A stretch of DNA of 29,959 nt. Source: JAJZJT01 sp049964655 (GTDB lineage: Bacteria; Actinomycetota; Acidimicrobiia; Acidimicrobiales; RAAP-2). Below are positions 1 to 7,849 of the stretch, one piece after another (position 1 is the stretch's first letter; every line of letters begins with the position of its first letter). The notes below the pieces were generated by a model. It was not told the origin of the DNA and did not search any database. It saw only the letters and a list, made by a program, of their open reading frames with translations. The stretch spans positions 1 to 29,959 of the forward strand of contig JBMFXC010000027.1 in the NCBI GenBank assembly GCA_049964655.1, read 5' to 3'. The position numbers and the translations under genes were made by a program.

Positions 1-76
1 GGGGCTGGGTCCTCCGGTGGGCGGGGCTGGGTCCTCCGGTGGGCGGGGCTGGGTCCTCCGGTGGGCGGGGCTGGGT
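1..76. repeat. 22-bp tandem repeat, about 3.5 copies
   Basis: Three perfect 22-bp copies lie at 1-22, 23-44 and 45-66, followed by the first 10 bases of a fourth at 67-76. The unit begins GGGGCTGGGT and ends GGTGGGC. The array probably continues to the left of the window. It ends about 30 bp before the putative promoter of the first gene. There are no spacers, so it is a minisatellite and not a CRISPR array. Confidence 0.95.
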
Positions 77-107
77 CGGTGGTCTCCACCTGGCTACATC
101 CGGCCAG

Positions 108-113
108 TAGGCT
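108..113 (+). promoter_or_regulatory. Putative -10 box (TAGGCT) of the hydrolase-gatCAB operon
   Basis: TAGGCT matches the actinobacterial -10 pattern TANNNT and ends 9 nt before an in-frame GTG at 122. No Shine-Dalgarno sequence precedes GTG122 or ATG137, which suits a leaderless transcript. No clear -35 is visible. This is inference from motif and spacing only. Confidence 0.35.
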
Positions 114-121
114 CCCCTGCC

Positions 122-889
122 GTGACCGCTCCCATCATGACCGACGCCGAGCCGTACTCGGCCGAAGGCGGACCCACTGGCGTCCTCGTGCTCCACGGGT
201 TCACCGGCAACCCCCAGTCGATGCGCTCGCTCGCCGAACGGCTGGCTGCCGCCGGCCATACCGTCGACCTCCCACTCCTGCCCGGCCACGGCACGGCTGT
301 CGAGGACATGGCCCTCACGCGATGGGAGGACTGGTCGGGAGCGGTCGAAGCCGCCTACCAGTCGCTTGCCGCCCACTGTCGGAGCGTGGCTGTCACCGGG
401 CTGTCGATGGGCGGAGCCCTGGCCTGCTGGTTGGCCGCCAACCACCCGGAGATCGCCGGGATCGCCGTGGTGAACCCCATCGTCGTCGCCCCTGGCGAGG
501 AGCTCCGAGGTCCGATCCGCGACCTGCTCGCCGCCGGCGAGACCTACGTCGACGGTGTCGGTTCGGACCTCGCCATGGAGGGAGCGGTGGAGTCCTCCTA
601 CGACCGGACGCCCCTCGCCTGCGTTCTCTCCCTGTTCGAGGGCGTCGATGCCCTGGGTAAGCGGCTGGGCGACATTCGCTGCCCCGTGCTGCTCCTCACC
701 AGTCGTCAGGACCACGTGGTCTCGGCCGAGTCCGGCGAGCTGCTGGAGCGCGCTGCCGGTGGGCCCGTCGAACGGGTGTGGCTCGAGCGGAGCTACCACG
801 TTGCCACGCTCGACTGGGACGCCCCGGTGGTCGAGGAGCGTGTCGTCGCCTTCGTCGGCGACGTGCTCGGTACCGCTGCCGCCCGATGA
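122..889 (+). CDS. Alpha/beta hydrolase (carboxylesterase/monoacylglycerol-lipase-like)
   Basis: Serine hydrolase of the alpha/beta fold, probably cytoplasmic because no signal peptide is seen. Counting from ATG137, the oxyanion motif HGFTG is at residues 20-24, the nucleophile elbow GLSMGG places Ser90, the acid is Asp192 (SRQDH) and the general base His221 (SYHVATLD). This is a complete triad, and the length of about 250 residues is that of the Est30/carboxylesterase type. The substrate cannot be told; short-chain esters or monoacylglycerols are typical. The start is uncertain: GTG122 would suit a leaderless message from the TAGGCT box, while ATG137 is the first ATG but lacks a Shine-Dalgarno. 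The stop overlaps the gatC start (ATGA), so the gene appears translationally coupled to gatCAB, an unusual partner for an esterase. Confidence 0.85.
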   Translation: MTAPIMTDAEPYSAEGGPTGVLVLHGFTGNPQSMRSLAERLAAAGHTVDLPLLPGHGTAVEDMALTRWEDWSGAVEAAYQSLAAHCRSVAVTGLSMGGALACWLAANHPEIAGIAVVNPIVVAPGEELRGPIRDLLAAGETYVDGVGSDLAMEGAVESSYDRTPLACVLSLFEGVDALGKRLGDIRCPVLLLTSRQDHVVSAESGELLERAAGGPVERVWLERSYHVATLDWDAPVVEERVVAFVGDVLGTAAAR

Positions 890-1209
890 ACGCCGGGGAG
901 GGCGAGCCGGCCGGCCGGATCACCCGGGCCGAGGTCGCCCACGTGGCCATGCTGGCCCGGCTCCACCTCGAGGACGACGAGCTCGAACGGTTCACCGAGC
1001 AGCTCGCCGTCATCCTCGACCACGCCGCGGACGTGGCTGCCCTCGACGTGAGCGGCGTCCCGCCGATGGCCCACGCGCTCTCGCTGGCCAACGTACTGCG
1101 GGCCGACGACCCCCGGCCGGGCCTCGACCGGGACGAGGTCCTCGCCCAGGCCCCTGACGTCGAGGACCACCGGTTCCGGGTCCCCCGCATCCTGGGGGAG
1201 GCTCCGTGA
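886..1209 (+). CDS. gatC: Asp-tRNA(Asn)/Glu-tRNA(Gln) amidotransferase subunit C
   Basis: Small 107-residue subunit of the GatCAB amidotransferase, which turns mischarged Glu-tRNA(Gln) and/or Asp-tRNA(Asn) into Gln-tRNA and Asn-tRNA. GatC wraps around the GatA-GatB interface and stabilises GatA. The sequence has the usual GatC plan: an N-terminal helix ITRAEVAHVAMLARLHL (residues 12-28), a second helix around LAVILDHAADVAALDV, and a C-terminal tail ending in a short RVPRIL motif. ATG886 overlaps the stop of the upstream hydrolase, and the stop (1207-1209) overlaps the GTG of gatA, so the three genes are translationally coupled. Confidence 0.95.
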   Translation: MNAGEGEPAGRITRAEVAHVAMLARLHLEDDELERFTEQLAVILDHAADVAALDVSGVPPMAHALSLANVLRADDPRPGLDRDEVLAQAPDVEDHRFRVPRILGEAP

Positions 1210-2714
1210 GCCCGGTTGCTGGCGCTTCGCCGGCCCGATCTGCGGCGGCGCTGGCCGAGGCCGTTCGCGCCGGGACGACGTCGGCTGTCGACGTCGTCGA
1301 CGAGGCACTTGCCGCGATCGCCGGTGACGACCAGGAGATCCACGCCTTCGTCGCGGTGCTGGCCGACAACGCCCGGAAGCGGGCCGCTGAGGTCGACCGG
1401 CAGGTGGCGGCCGGCGGCGACCCTGGCCCACTCGCCGGGGTGCCCGTTGCCGTCAAGGACAACCTCTGCACACGGGGTGTGCCGACCACGTGTGGCTCGC
1501 GCATCCTCGACGGATGGTGCCCGCCCTACGACGCCACGGTGGTGGACCGCCTGGCTCGGGCTGGTGCCGTCGTGGTCGGCAAGGCGAACATGGACGAGTT
1601 CGCCATGGGCTCCTCCACCGAGACGTCGGCCTTCGGGCCGACCCGCAACCCGTGGGACACCACCCGGGTTCCCGGCGGCTCGTCGGGTGGCTCGGCGGCA
1701 GCCGTGGCCGCCGGGTTCGTCCCGCTGGCGCTCGGCTCCGACACCGGTGGCTCGATCCGCCAGCCTGCCGCCCTGTGCGGCGTGGTCGGGCTCAAGCCGA
1801 CCTATGGGTCGGTCTCCCGGTACGGCCTCATCGCCTTCGCCAGCTCGCTCGACCAGGTCGGGCCGTTCGCCGCCTCGGTGGCCGACGCCGCCCTGCTCTT
1901 CGACGTCATCGGCGGGCACGACCCCCTCGACTCGACCTCGCTCGACCGCCTGACGCCGCGGATGGCCTCGGTGCTCGGAGACGGGATCGACGGCCTCAAC
2001 GTGGGCGTGCTCACCGAGCACCTCGACGGGGTGGCACCCGACGTCGCCCGTCGGGTGCACGAAGCCGCCGAGGCGTGCGTCGCCGCCGGGGCCACCGTGG
2101 AAGAGGTGTCGATCCCCGAAGTCCGCTTCGGGCTGTCGGCCTACTACCTCATCGCCCCGGCCGAGGCATCGTCGAACCTTGCCCGGTACGACGGCGTCCG
2201 CTTCGGCCTGCGGGTGGGCGCCGAGGACGTCGTGGCCATGAACACCGCGACCCGGACGGCCGGCTTCGGCGCCGAGGTGAAGCGGCGCATCATGCTCGGG
2301 ACGTACGCGCTCTCGGCCGGGTACGTGGACGCTTACTACAACCAGGCGCTCCGGGTCCGGACGCTCATCGCCGACGCCTTTGCCGCCGCCTATCGCCGGG
2401 TCGACCTCCTGCTCGGCCCGACGTCACCGACGACCGCCTTCGCCCTCGGGTCGAAGCTCGAGGACCCGCTCGCGATGTACCTGTCGGACGTCTGCACGAT
2501 CCCGTCCAATCTGGCCGGCCATCCGGCGATCAGCGTGCCGTTCGGCACCGGTGCCGACGGCCTGCCGGTCGGCGTCCAGTTGATGGCCCCGGCGCTCGGG
2601 GAGAACACCCTGCTCCGGGCGGCGGCGGTCCTCGAGGCAGCGGCACCGGCTGGTACCGCTCTGGGCTCGGCGCCCGGCGCGGACGACGTCGAGCCGACAG
2701 AGGGGCTCCGATGA
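1206..2714 (+). CDS. gatA: Asp-tRNA(Asn)/Glu-tRNA(Gln) amidotransferase subunit A
   Basis: Glutaminase subunit of GatCAB and a member of the amidase-signature family; it releases ammonia from glutamine (or asparagine), which is channelled to GatB. The 502-residue length is normal. The Ser-cisSer-Lys triad is complete: Lys84 (VAVKDN), cis-Ser159 (PGGSSGGSA) and nucleophile Ser183 (GSDTGGSIRQP). The segment GLKPTYGSVSRYGLIAFASS is diagnostic of GatA among amidases. The start is GTG1206, overlapping the gatC stop as GTGA; the stop overlaps the gatB ATG. An intact triad and full operon indicate a working indirect aminoacylation route. Confidence 0.97.
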   Translation: MSPVAGASPARSAAALAEAVRAGTTSAVDVVDEALAAIAGDDQEIHAFVAVLADNARKRAAEVDRQVAAGGDPGPLAGVPVAVKDNLCTRGVPTTCGSRILDGWCPPYDATVVDRLARAGAVVVGKANMDEFAMGSSTETSAFGPTRNPWDTTRVPGGSSGGSAAAVAAGFVPLALGSDTGGSIRQPAALCGVVGLKPTYGSVSRYGLIAFASSLDQVGPFAASVADAALLFDVIGGHDPLDSTSLDRLTPRMASVLGDGIDGLNVGVLTEHLDGVAPDVARRVHEAAEACVAAGATVEEVSIPEVRFGLSAYYLIAPAEASSNLARYDGVRFGLRVGAEDVVAMNTATRTAGFGAEVKRRIMLGTYALSAGYVDAYYNQALRVRTLIADAFAAAYRRVDLLLGPTSPTTAFALGSKLEDPLAMYLSDVCTIPSNLAGHPAISVPFGTGADGLPVGVQLMAPALGENTLLRAAAVLEAAAPAGTALGSAPGADDVEPTEGLR

Positions 2715-4171
2715 GCGGTGTGCCTGGCCGCGACGGGTGGGAGCTCGTGGTCGGGCTCGAGGTCCACTGCGAGCTCAAGACGGCCACCAAGCTGTTCTGC
2801 GGCTGCCCGAACAGTTTCGGCGACGAGCCGAACACCAACGTGTGCCCGGTGTGCCTCGGCCTGCCAGGCTCGTTGCCCGTCCTCAACCAGCGGGCCGTCG
2901 AGCTCGCCATGGCCATCGGCACGGCTCTGCACTGCGACGTGCGTCCGTCGACGTTCCACCGGAAGAACTACTTCTACCCGGACATGCCGAAGGACTACCA
3001 GATCAGCCAGTACGACGAGCCGATCAACGCCGACGGCTACCTCGAGCTGCCCGACGGCACCCGGATCGGCATCGTGCGGGCCCACCTCGAGGAGGACACG
3101 GGCAAGACCACTCATGCCGGGACTTCGGGAAGGATCCACGGCGCCGACTACTCGCTGGTCGACTACAACCGCTCGGGTGTGCCGCTCGTCGAGATCGTGA
3201 GCGCTCCCGACCTGCGCACCCCGGCCCAGGCCCGCGCCTACGCGGCCGAGCTGCGGGCCATCCTGGTGGCCACGGGTGCGTCCGACGGCAAGATGGAGGA
3301 AGGCTCGATGCGGGTCGACGCCAACGTGTCGGTTCGGAGAGCCGGGTCGTCTGCGCTCGGGACCCGGTGCGAGATCAAGAACCTCAACTCGCTGCGCTCG
3401 GTCGCCCGCGCCGTCGAGCACGAGGCGCAGCGCCAGGTCGACCTCCTCGAGTCCGGCGGCGTGGTGCGTCAGGAGACTCGTCACTGGGACGAGGACCGGG
3501 GCGCGACGGTCACGTTGCGGTCGAAGGAGGAGGCCGAGGACTACCGGTACTTCCTCGAGCCCGACTTGGTCCCCGTCGTCCCCGACGACGAGTGGCGCTC
3601 GTCGGTGGCGGCCGCACTGCCGCCGATGCCCGCCGAGCGGCGCCGGCAGCTGGTAGCGCTCTTCGGCGAACAGGCGCTCGAGCCGGGTGGCTCCCGTGCC
3701 GACCAGGTGGCCACCGTCGTCGACCTGGGCCTCGATGGCCTCGTGCAGGCGGCCGTGGCCGAGGGCGTTCCCGCTGCGCTGGCGCTCGCCCGCACGGCCA
3801 ACGAGGCGGCGACGGATGCCGACGCGGCTCGCCGGCTTCCCACGGCCTCCTACGTGGCGCTCCTCCGCATGGAGGCAGCCGGCGAGCTGACGGCCACCCA
3901 GGTGAAGACGGTCCTCGCCGACCTGCTGCGTGATGGTGGGGGAGACCCCGCCGAGCTCGCTCGCCGGCGGGGGTTCGAGGCGTTGTCGTCCGAGACCGTC
4001 GTGGCCATGGTGGCGGACGCCATCGCCGCCCACCCCGAGGAGTGGGGGCGGTACCGGTCCGGTGAGGACAAGCTCGCCGGCTTCTTCACCGGAGCGGTGA
4101 TGAAGGCCAGCCGGGGGCAGGCCGACGGCAAAGCCGTCGCCGCCGAGCTCGCTCGCCGACGGGCCGAGTAA
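2711..4171 (+). CDS. gatB: Asp-tRNA(Asn)/Glu-tRNA(Gln) amidotransferase subunit B
   Basis: tRNA-binding and kinase/transamidase subunit of GatCAB. It phosphorylates the mischarged glutamyl or aspartyl group and accepts ammonia from GatA. The 486-residue protein has the GatB cradle domain first (WELVVGLEVHCEL), with a CxC...CPxC cluster (Cys30, Cys32, Cys45, Cys48) that in related GatBs binds zinc, then FYPDMPKDYQISQYD and HLEEDTGKT (metal and ATP site), and a C-terminal YqeY-like tail domain ending in the family motif GFFTGAVMKASRGQADGK. An open frame extends far upstream, but ATG2711, which overlaps the gatA stop, aligns with the normal N-terminus. It is the last gene of the operon. Confidence 0.97.
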   Translation: MSGVPGRDGWELVVGLEVHCELKTATKLFCGCPNSFGDEPNTNVCPVCLGLPGSLPVLNQRAVELAMAIGTALHCDVRPSTFHRKNYFYPDMPKDYQISQYDEPINADGYLELPDGTRIGIVRAHLEEDTGKTTHAGTSGRIHGADYSLVDYNRSGVPLVEIVSAPDLRTPAQARAYAAELRAILVATGASDGKMEEGSMRVDANVSVRRAGSSALGTRCEIKNLNSLRSVARAVEHEAQRQVDLLESGGVVRQETRHWDEDRGATVTLRSKEEAEDYRYFLEPDLVPVVPDDEWRSSVAAALPPMPAERRRQLVALFGEQALEPGGSRADQVATVVDLGLDGLVQAAVAEGVPAALALARTANEAATDADAARRLPTASYVALLRMEAAGELTATQVKTVLADLLRDGGGDPAELARRRGFEALSSETVVAMVADAIAAHPEEWGRYRSGEDKLAGFFTGAVMKASRGQADGKAVAAELARRRAE

Positions 4172-4873
4172 CCCTCGCGATCGGACGCCGAGAGGCCACC
4201 AGGCGCTGCACTGGGGGTGGTGGCTGCGCAAGCAACCCGAGCGCGAAGGGAGCGCCTTGGTCGACTGCGACAGGCGTCAAGGCGACTTCGGACCGGCCAA
4301 GTTGGGGACATCTTCTGGATATCGGCGTCAGGCCTGGGGACAGCACCAGGACGCTTGGGGAACAGGCGAGAAATGTCGGGGATAACCGATGGATTTCGTC
4401 GACCAGTCTTGACCTCGTCCGGCTCGGAGCGCAGGCTGAAAGCAGTTCGGGAGTGAGAGACGCCGACACCGGGGCTCGTACCGGAACCGCAAGGTGACGA
4501 AGGGGCCACTGCCGGCGGTGGGCGACGAGACGCAAGTCCGTCGACTGCCGACCGAGGCAGGCGCGGCACGGGGCCATTCGGCACCGACGCCGCAGCCGTC
4601 TCGGTGGTCGAGGGGCAGGTTCGCGCCTGCCCGCGGCCATCGGCGTCTCCGCACCCGACGTGGTGCCGGTGTGGGCATCCCTCCTCGTGAGGGACGTTCG
4701 ACGTTCGGTAGCCGGGTTGTCCGACACGGCCCGGTCCGGACCGCCGTGCGCCCGTGCCTGGCCCCGAGGAGCTGGGGCGGCTTCGGCCGTCTGGTTACTC
4801 GGGGCTTCGGCGCGCCTGGCGCCGGGTCGGTACCGATGCGGCAGCCTCGGGCACACGGCAGGTGGGGGCAGCC
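4172..4873. other. 702-nt intergenic region between convergent genes, no gene recognised
   Basis: This lies between gatB (+) and the CDF exporter (-). Short open frames exist on both strands, but none resembles a known protein or has a convincing ribosome binding site. The left half (about 4290-4400) looks less GC-rich than the neighbours and carries a spaced motif: TTGGGGACA at 4302-4310, CTGGGGACA at 4334-4342, TTGGGGAAC at 4355-4363 and a TCGGGGATA-like copy near 4376. The right half has short palindromes, for example CGGTCCGGACCG around 4733-4744. I looked for and did not find conserved cores of RNase P RNA, tmRNA, SRP RNA or tRNA. It could be a decayed gene or an unrecognised RNA. Confidence 0.6.
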
Positions 4874-5872
4874 TCAGGAGTGGTGGGAGTGCAGCGCTCC
4901 CGTCGTCTTCGGCAGCCCGCCTGCGTGCTCGCTGTGCTCGCTGTGCCCCGGCTCCTCGCCGACGAGGCGCAGGTCGCCGGTCGGCAGCGGTTCCATGGTG
5001 CAGGGATCGACAGCACCGGCCACGCACCGCTCGCACTCGAGCTCGAGGGTGGCGTGGGCGATCGAGAAGGGGACGCCGACGGCAGCCTTGACGGCTTCTC
5101 CCACCGCGTTGGCCTCTTCGAGCGACGGATGCCCGACGAGCACGAGGTGGGCAGAGAGCGCCCGGACCTCGCTGGAGAGGCTCCAGGCATGCAAGTCGTG
5201 GACCTCGCCCACCCCGGGGACGGCGGCCATCGCCGCCGAGACGGCGTCGAGGTCGAGGTCGGCTGGGGTGGACTCGAGGAGCACCGCGACGCTCTGGCGG
5301 AGCACGGCGACCGACTGAGTGGTGATGACGGCGGCCACCGCCAGGGCCGAGGCCGGGTCGAGCCACTCGGGTGCCCCTCCCACGGCGATGGCCAGTGCCG
5401 CGACGACCACGGTCAGCGACGCGAGGGCGTCGCCGGCCATGTGGAGGAACGAGGCCCGCATGTTGAGGTCGTGCGACCCGTCCGCGAGCAGGCGGGCCGC
5501 GGCCACGTTGACGACGAGGGCGACGGCGGCGATCGAGGCCATCGCCGCGGCATGGACGTTGCCGGGGTCGCCGAGGCGCCGCACGGCCTCGACCACGACG
5601 AGGACGGTCACCGCCGAGACGATCGCCGAGTTCGCCAGTGCGGCGAGGATGGTGGCCCGGTGGTTGCCGAACGTCCGCGCTGCGTTGGGTGGTCGGAGGG
5701 CCCACCGCACGGCAACCAGCGACAAGGCGAGCGCGCCCACGTCGGTCAGGTTGTGCCCGGCATCGGCGATCAGGCCCATCGAGTGGGCAGCCAGCCCGCC
5801 GACCGCCTCGACGGCCACCACGAGCGCGTTCACTGCGAGGCTGATGGTCAGTCGACGGGTCCGGGTCATCAC
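4874..5872 (-). CDS. Cation diffusion facilitator (CzcD/ZitB-like zinc exporter)
   Basis: Inner-membrane antiporter that exports Zn2+ (possibly Co2+ or Cd2+) in exchange for protons. The 332-residue protein has six predicted membrane helices. The intramembrane metal site is intact: DAGHNLTD in helix 2 (His40, Asp44) and HMAGD in helix 5 (His144, Asp148), the two-His/two-Asp pattern of zinc-selective CDFs. A cytoplasmic C-terminal domain follows (VPGVGEVHDLHAWSLSS). The tail is histidine-rich (GHSEHSEHAGG and a final LHSHHS), a likely metal-binding extension. The start is GTG5872 or ATG5869, which are adjacent in frame; neither has a strong Shine-Dalgarno. The gene lies 102 nt downstream of the nucleotidyltransferase-like gene on the same strand. 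Confidence 0.92.
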   Translation of the reverse strand: MMTRTRRLTISLAVNALVVAVEAVGGLAAHSMGLIADAGHNLTDVGALALSLVAVRWALRPPNAARTFGNHRATILAALANSAIVSAVTVLVVVEAVRRLGDPGNVHAAAMASIAAVALVVNVAAARLLADGSHDLNMRASFLHMAGDALASLTVVVAALAIAVGGAPEWLDPASALAVAAVITTQSVAVLRQSVAVLLESTPADLDLDAVSAAMAAVPGVGEVHDLHAWSLSSEVRALSAHLVLVGHPSLEEANAVGEAVKAAVGVPFSIAHATLELECERCVAGAVDPCTMEPLPTGDLRLVGEEPGHSEHSEHAGGLPKTTGALHSHHS

Positions 5873-5974
5873 GTGCGTGCTCGCTCCGGCTCCCAGGCTA
5901 GTGGCCGGGGTGGGCCATCACGAGCGGATCGGTGCCGCGGTGGGGGCTCTCCGCCTAGACCAGCGTGCTTGCGG

Positions 5975-6904
5975 TCAGGCGGCCGGAAGTGGCTCCCAGG
6001 GCCACTCGGGCCGTTCTCCGGTAGCCACCTGGCGGGCCAACAGGTCGCGGACGACCGGCAGGTCGTCGGCGTGGGTGACCCCGATGCACGCACCGCTGGC
6101 CCGCAGCACGCGCACCGGCAGCCCCTGACCGTCGGCGACCATCCGGCCTACGACCTCGGGAAGGAGCACCTCGCCCGTCGGTGCGCCTCTCCCCGCGGCG
6201 ACCATGGCCAGTGCCTCCTCCTCGTCGAGGCCCGAGGCATCCATCGCGGCGGTGAAGACGGACCAGATGTCGGCTTGGAAGCCCCACAGGTTGACCGACA
6301 CGGGGGCATCCGGCGAGAGGTCGACCGGCGAGGCGCCGTCGTCAGCGCGGAAGCCGACCTCGGTGCCGCGGTCCCGGTGACGGGCGACGTGGCGACGTTC
6401 GGCGATGGAGGAGAGGGTGCCGTCGTGTGCGACCGTGCAGACCCCGCGCGTCACCGGTGCGTCGGAGACGACCGTGGCGGCGAGGGAGAACGCAACCAGG
6501 GCATGCTCATCCTGCTCGGTCTGCAAGTGCCGGGCGAGCAGCGAGAGGGCGTCTTGGCCGTAGACGTCGTCGGCGTTGGCCACGGCGAAGGGGCCACCGC
6601 CGATCGTCTCGCGGGCGGCGAGCACGGCGTGGGTCGTCCCGAGGGGTACGCGCTGGACGGCGAAGGCGACCGGTACCGATTCCGGCCAGCACCGTTCGAC
6701 GTGGTAGCGGACGGCGGGGCCCGTCTCGGGGTGGAGCACGAGCACGATCCGGCCGAACCCGGCAGCCCGAGCGTCCGAGGCCACGAGGTCGATCACCGCC
6801 TCGCCGTGCGGGCCGATCGGGGCCAGCGGCTTGAGCCCGCCGTAACGCCGGGCGAGCCCGGCTGCCAGCACGACGAGGGTGGGTGTGTCCGTCGCTGTCG
6901 TCAC
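5975..6904 (-). CDS. Nucleotidyltransferase-like protein (NTP_transferase fold)
   Basis: A 309-residue protein with the Rossmann-like fold of sugar-phosphate nucleotidyltransferases. The N-terminus carries the nucleotide-binding loop LAAGLARRYGGLKPL (about residues 13-27), a variant of the LAAGxGxRxxxLxK signature. A downstream acidic motif FAVANADDVYGQDAL is where this fold binds Mg2+ and the nucleotide. The sugar substrate cannot be assigned. GTG6904 overlaps the stop of the FabH-like gene (GTGA), so the two are translationally coupled and this gene closes the thiolase-fabH operon. A link between a ketoacyl synthase and a nucleotidyltransferase could mean glycolipid or lipid-linked sugar synthesis, but that is inference. 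Confidence 0.8.
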   Translation of the reverse strand: MTTATDTPTLVVLAAGLARRYGGLKPLAPIGPHGEAVIDLVASDARAAGFGRIVLVLHPETGPAVRYHVERCWPESVPVAFAVQRVPLGTTHAVLAARETIGGGPFAVANADDVYGQDALSLLARHLQTEQDEHALVAFSLAATVVSDAPVTRGVCTVAHDGTLSSIAERRHVARHRDRGTEVGFRADDGASPVDLSPDAPVSVNLWGFQADIWSVFTAAMDASGLDEEEALAMVAAGRGAPTGEVLLPEVVGRMVADGQGLPVRVLRASGACIGVTHADDLPVVRDLLARQVATGERPEWPWEPLPAA

Positions 6905-7848
6905 CCGCCCCACCGAAGCACCGCGCTGGCCCAGGTCATCCCGCCGCCGAAGCCGCTCAGCAGGAGGTGGTCGCCGGGCGAGATCCGACCGGCGTCGAGC
7001 GCGTCGACGAGGGCGAGGGGGATCGACGCCGACGACGTGTTGCCGTAGCGGTCGATGACGACGACGGCACGCTCCTCGGGGATGCCCAACCGTTCGCAGG
7101 CCGCTGTGATGATGCGAAGGTTGGCCTGGTGGGGGACGAAGAGGTCGACGTCGGCAGCGGTCAGTCCGACTTCGGCCAGGGCAGCCTCGGAGGACTCGAC
7201 GACCACCCGCACGGCCTTGCGGAAGACCTCCTTGCCCGCCATCGACAGGTAGCCGCCGTGGTCGCACTCGAGGAGGTGCCGCAGCGACCCGTCGGCACCG
7301 AGCTGCCAGCTGAGCAGCTGGCCCGGTCCTTCGACCGCCTCGATGACCACGGCCCCGGCCCCGTCTCCGACGAGCACGGCGATCGAGCGGTCCTCCCAGT
7401 CGGTGATCTTCGAGAGTGTCTCGGCGCCGATCAAGAGGATCCGCTCGGCACCGGTGGCGATCAGGCCGTGTGCCACGGTGAGGCCGTAGACGAAGCCGGA
7501 ACAGGCGGCGTTGACGTCGAAGGCGCCGCCGGTGATGCCCAGGCCGTTCTGGACGCTGGCCGAGGTTCCCGGCACGATCTGGTCGGGGGTGGTGGTGGCG
7601 AGGACCACGGCGTCGATCTCGTCGGGCCGCCGACCGGCCCGGTCGAGGGCGGCCCGACCCGCTTCGATGGCGAGCCCGGACGTCGTGCCGCCGAGGTGCC
7701 GCTGTCGGATGCCAGTGCGCTCGACGATCCACGCGTCGTTGGTGTCCATCTGGGCGGCCAGGTCGTCGTTGGTCACGATCTTGTCCGGCACAGCGATCCC
7801 CCAGCCGGTGATCACACCGCCTCGTGCTGTTGTCGGTGCATGAGCCAT
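6901..7848 (-). CDS. fabH: Beta-ketoacyl-ACP synthase III (FabH-like)
   Basis: Condensing enzyme that joins an acyl-CoA starter to malonyl-ACP to begin a fatty-acid chain. The 315 residues are the usual length for KAS III. The Cys-His-Asn triad is complete: Cys116 (NAACSGF), His240 (VPHQANLRI) and Asn270 (YGNTSSASIP); the C-terminal GFGGGMTWASAVLRW is typical of FabH. The open frame extends further upstream, but ATG7848, one base after the stop of the thiolase gene, matches the FabH N-terminus (GVITGWGIAVPDKIV). No fabD, acpP or fabF is nearby, so it may be an accessory KAS III using a special starter, not the main FabH. It is coupled to the thiolase upstream and the nucleotidyltransferase-like gene downstream. 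Confidence 0.9.
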   Translation of the reverse strand: MAHAPTTARGGVITGWGIAVPDKIVTNDDLAAQMDTNDAWIVERTGIRQRHLGGTTSGLAIEAGRAALDRAGRRPDEIDAVVLATTTPDQIVPGTSASVQNGLGITGGAFDVNAACSGFVYGLTVAHGLIATGAERILLIGAETLSKITDWEDRSIAVLVGDGAGAVVIEAVEGPGQLLSWQLGADGSLRHLLECDHGGYLSMAGKEVFRKAVRVVVESSEAALAEVGLTAADVDLFVPHQANLRIITAACERLGIPEERAVVVIDRYGNTSSASIPLALVDALDAGRISPGDHLLLSGFGGGMTWASAVLRWGG

Positions 7849-7849
7849 G

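Noticed and set aside
1..76. CRISPR array
   Set aside because: Copies are directly adjacent with no spacers; the same is true of the arrays at 10244-10312 and 25867-25936.
1490..2710. N-terminal extension of gatB
   Set aside because: The frame is open upstream but lies inside gatA in another frame and is Arg/Gly-rich; GatB aligns only from ATG2711.
4172..4873. RNase P RNA, tmRNA, SRP RNA or a tRNA in the long spacer
   Set aside because: None of the conserved core sequences could be found on either strand by eye.
4754..7048. Long plus-strand open frame over the CDF and nucleotidyltransferase genes
   Set aside because: Antisense to two recognisable genes; its translation shows no family resemblance.
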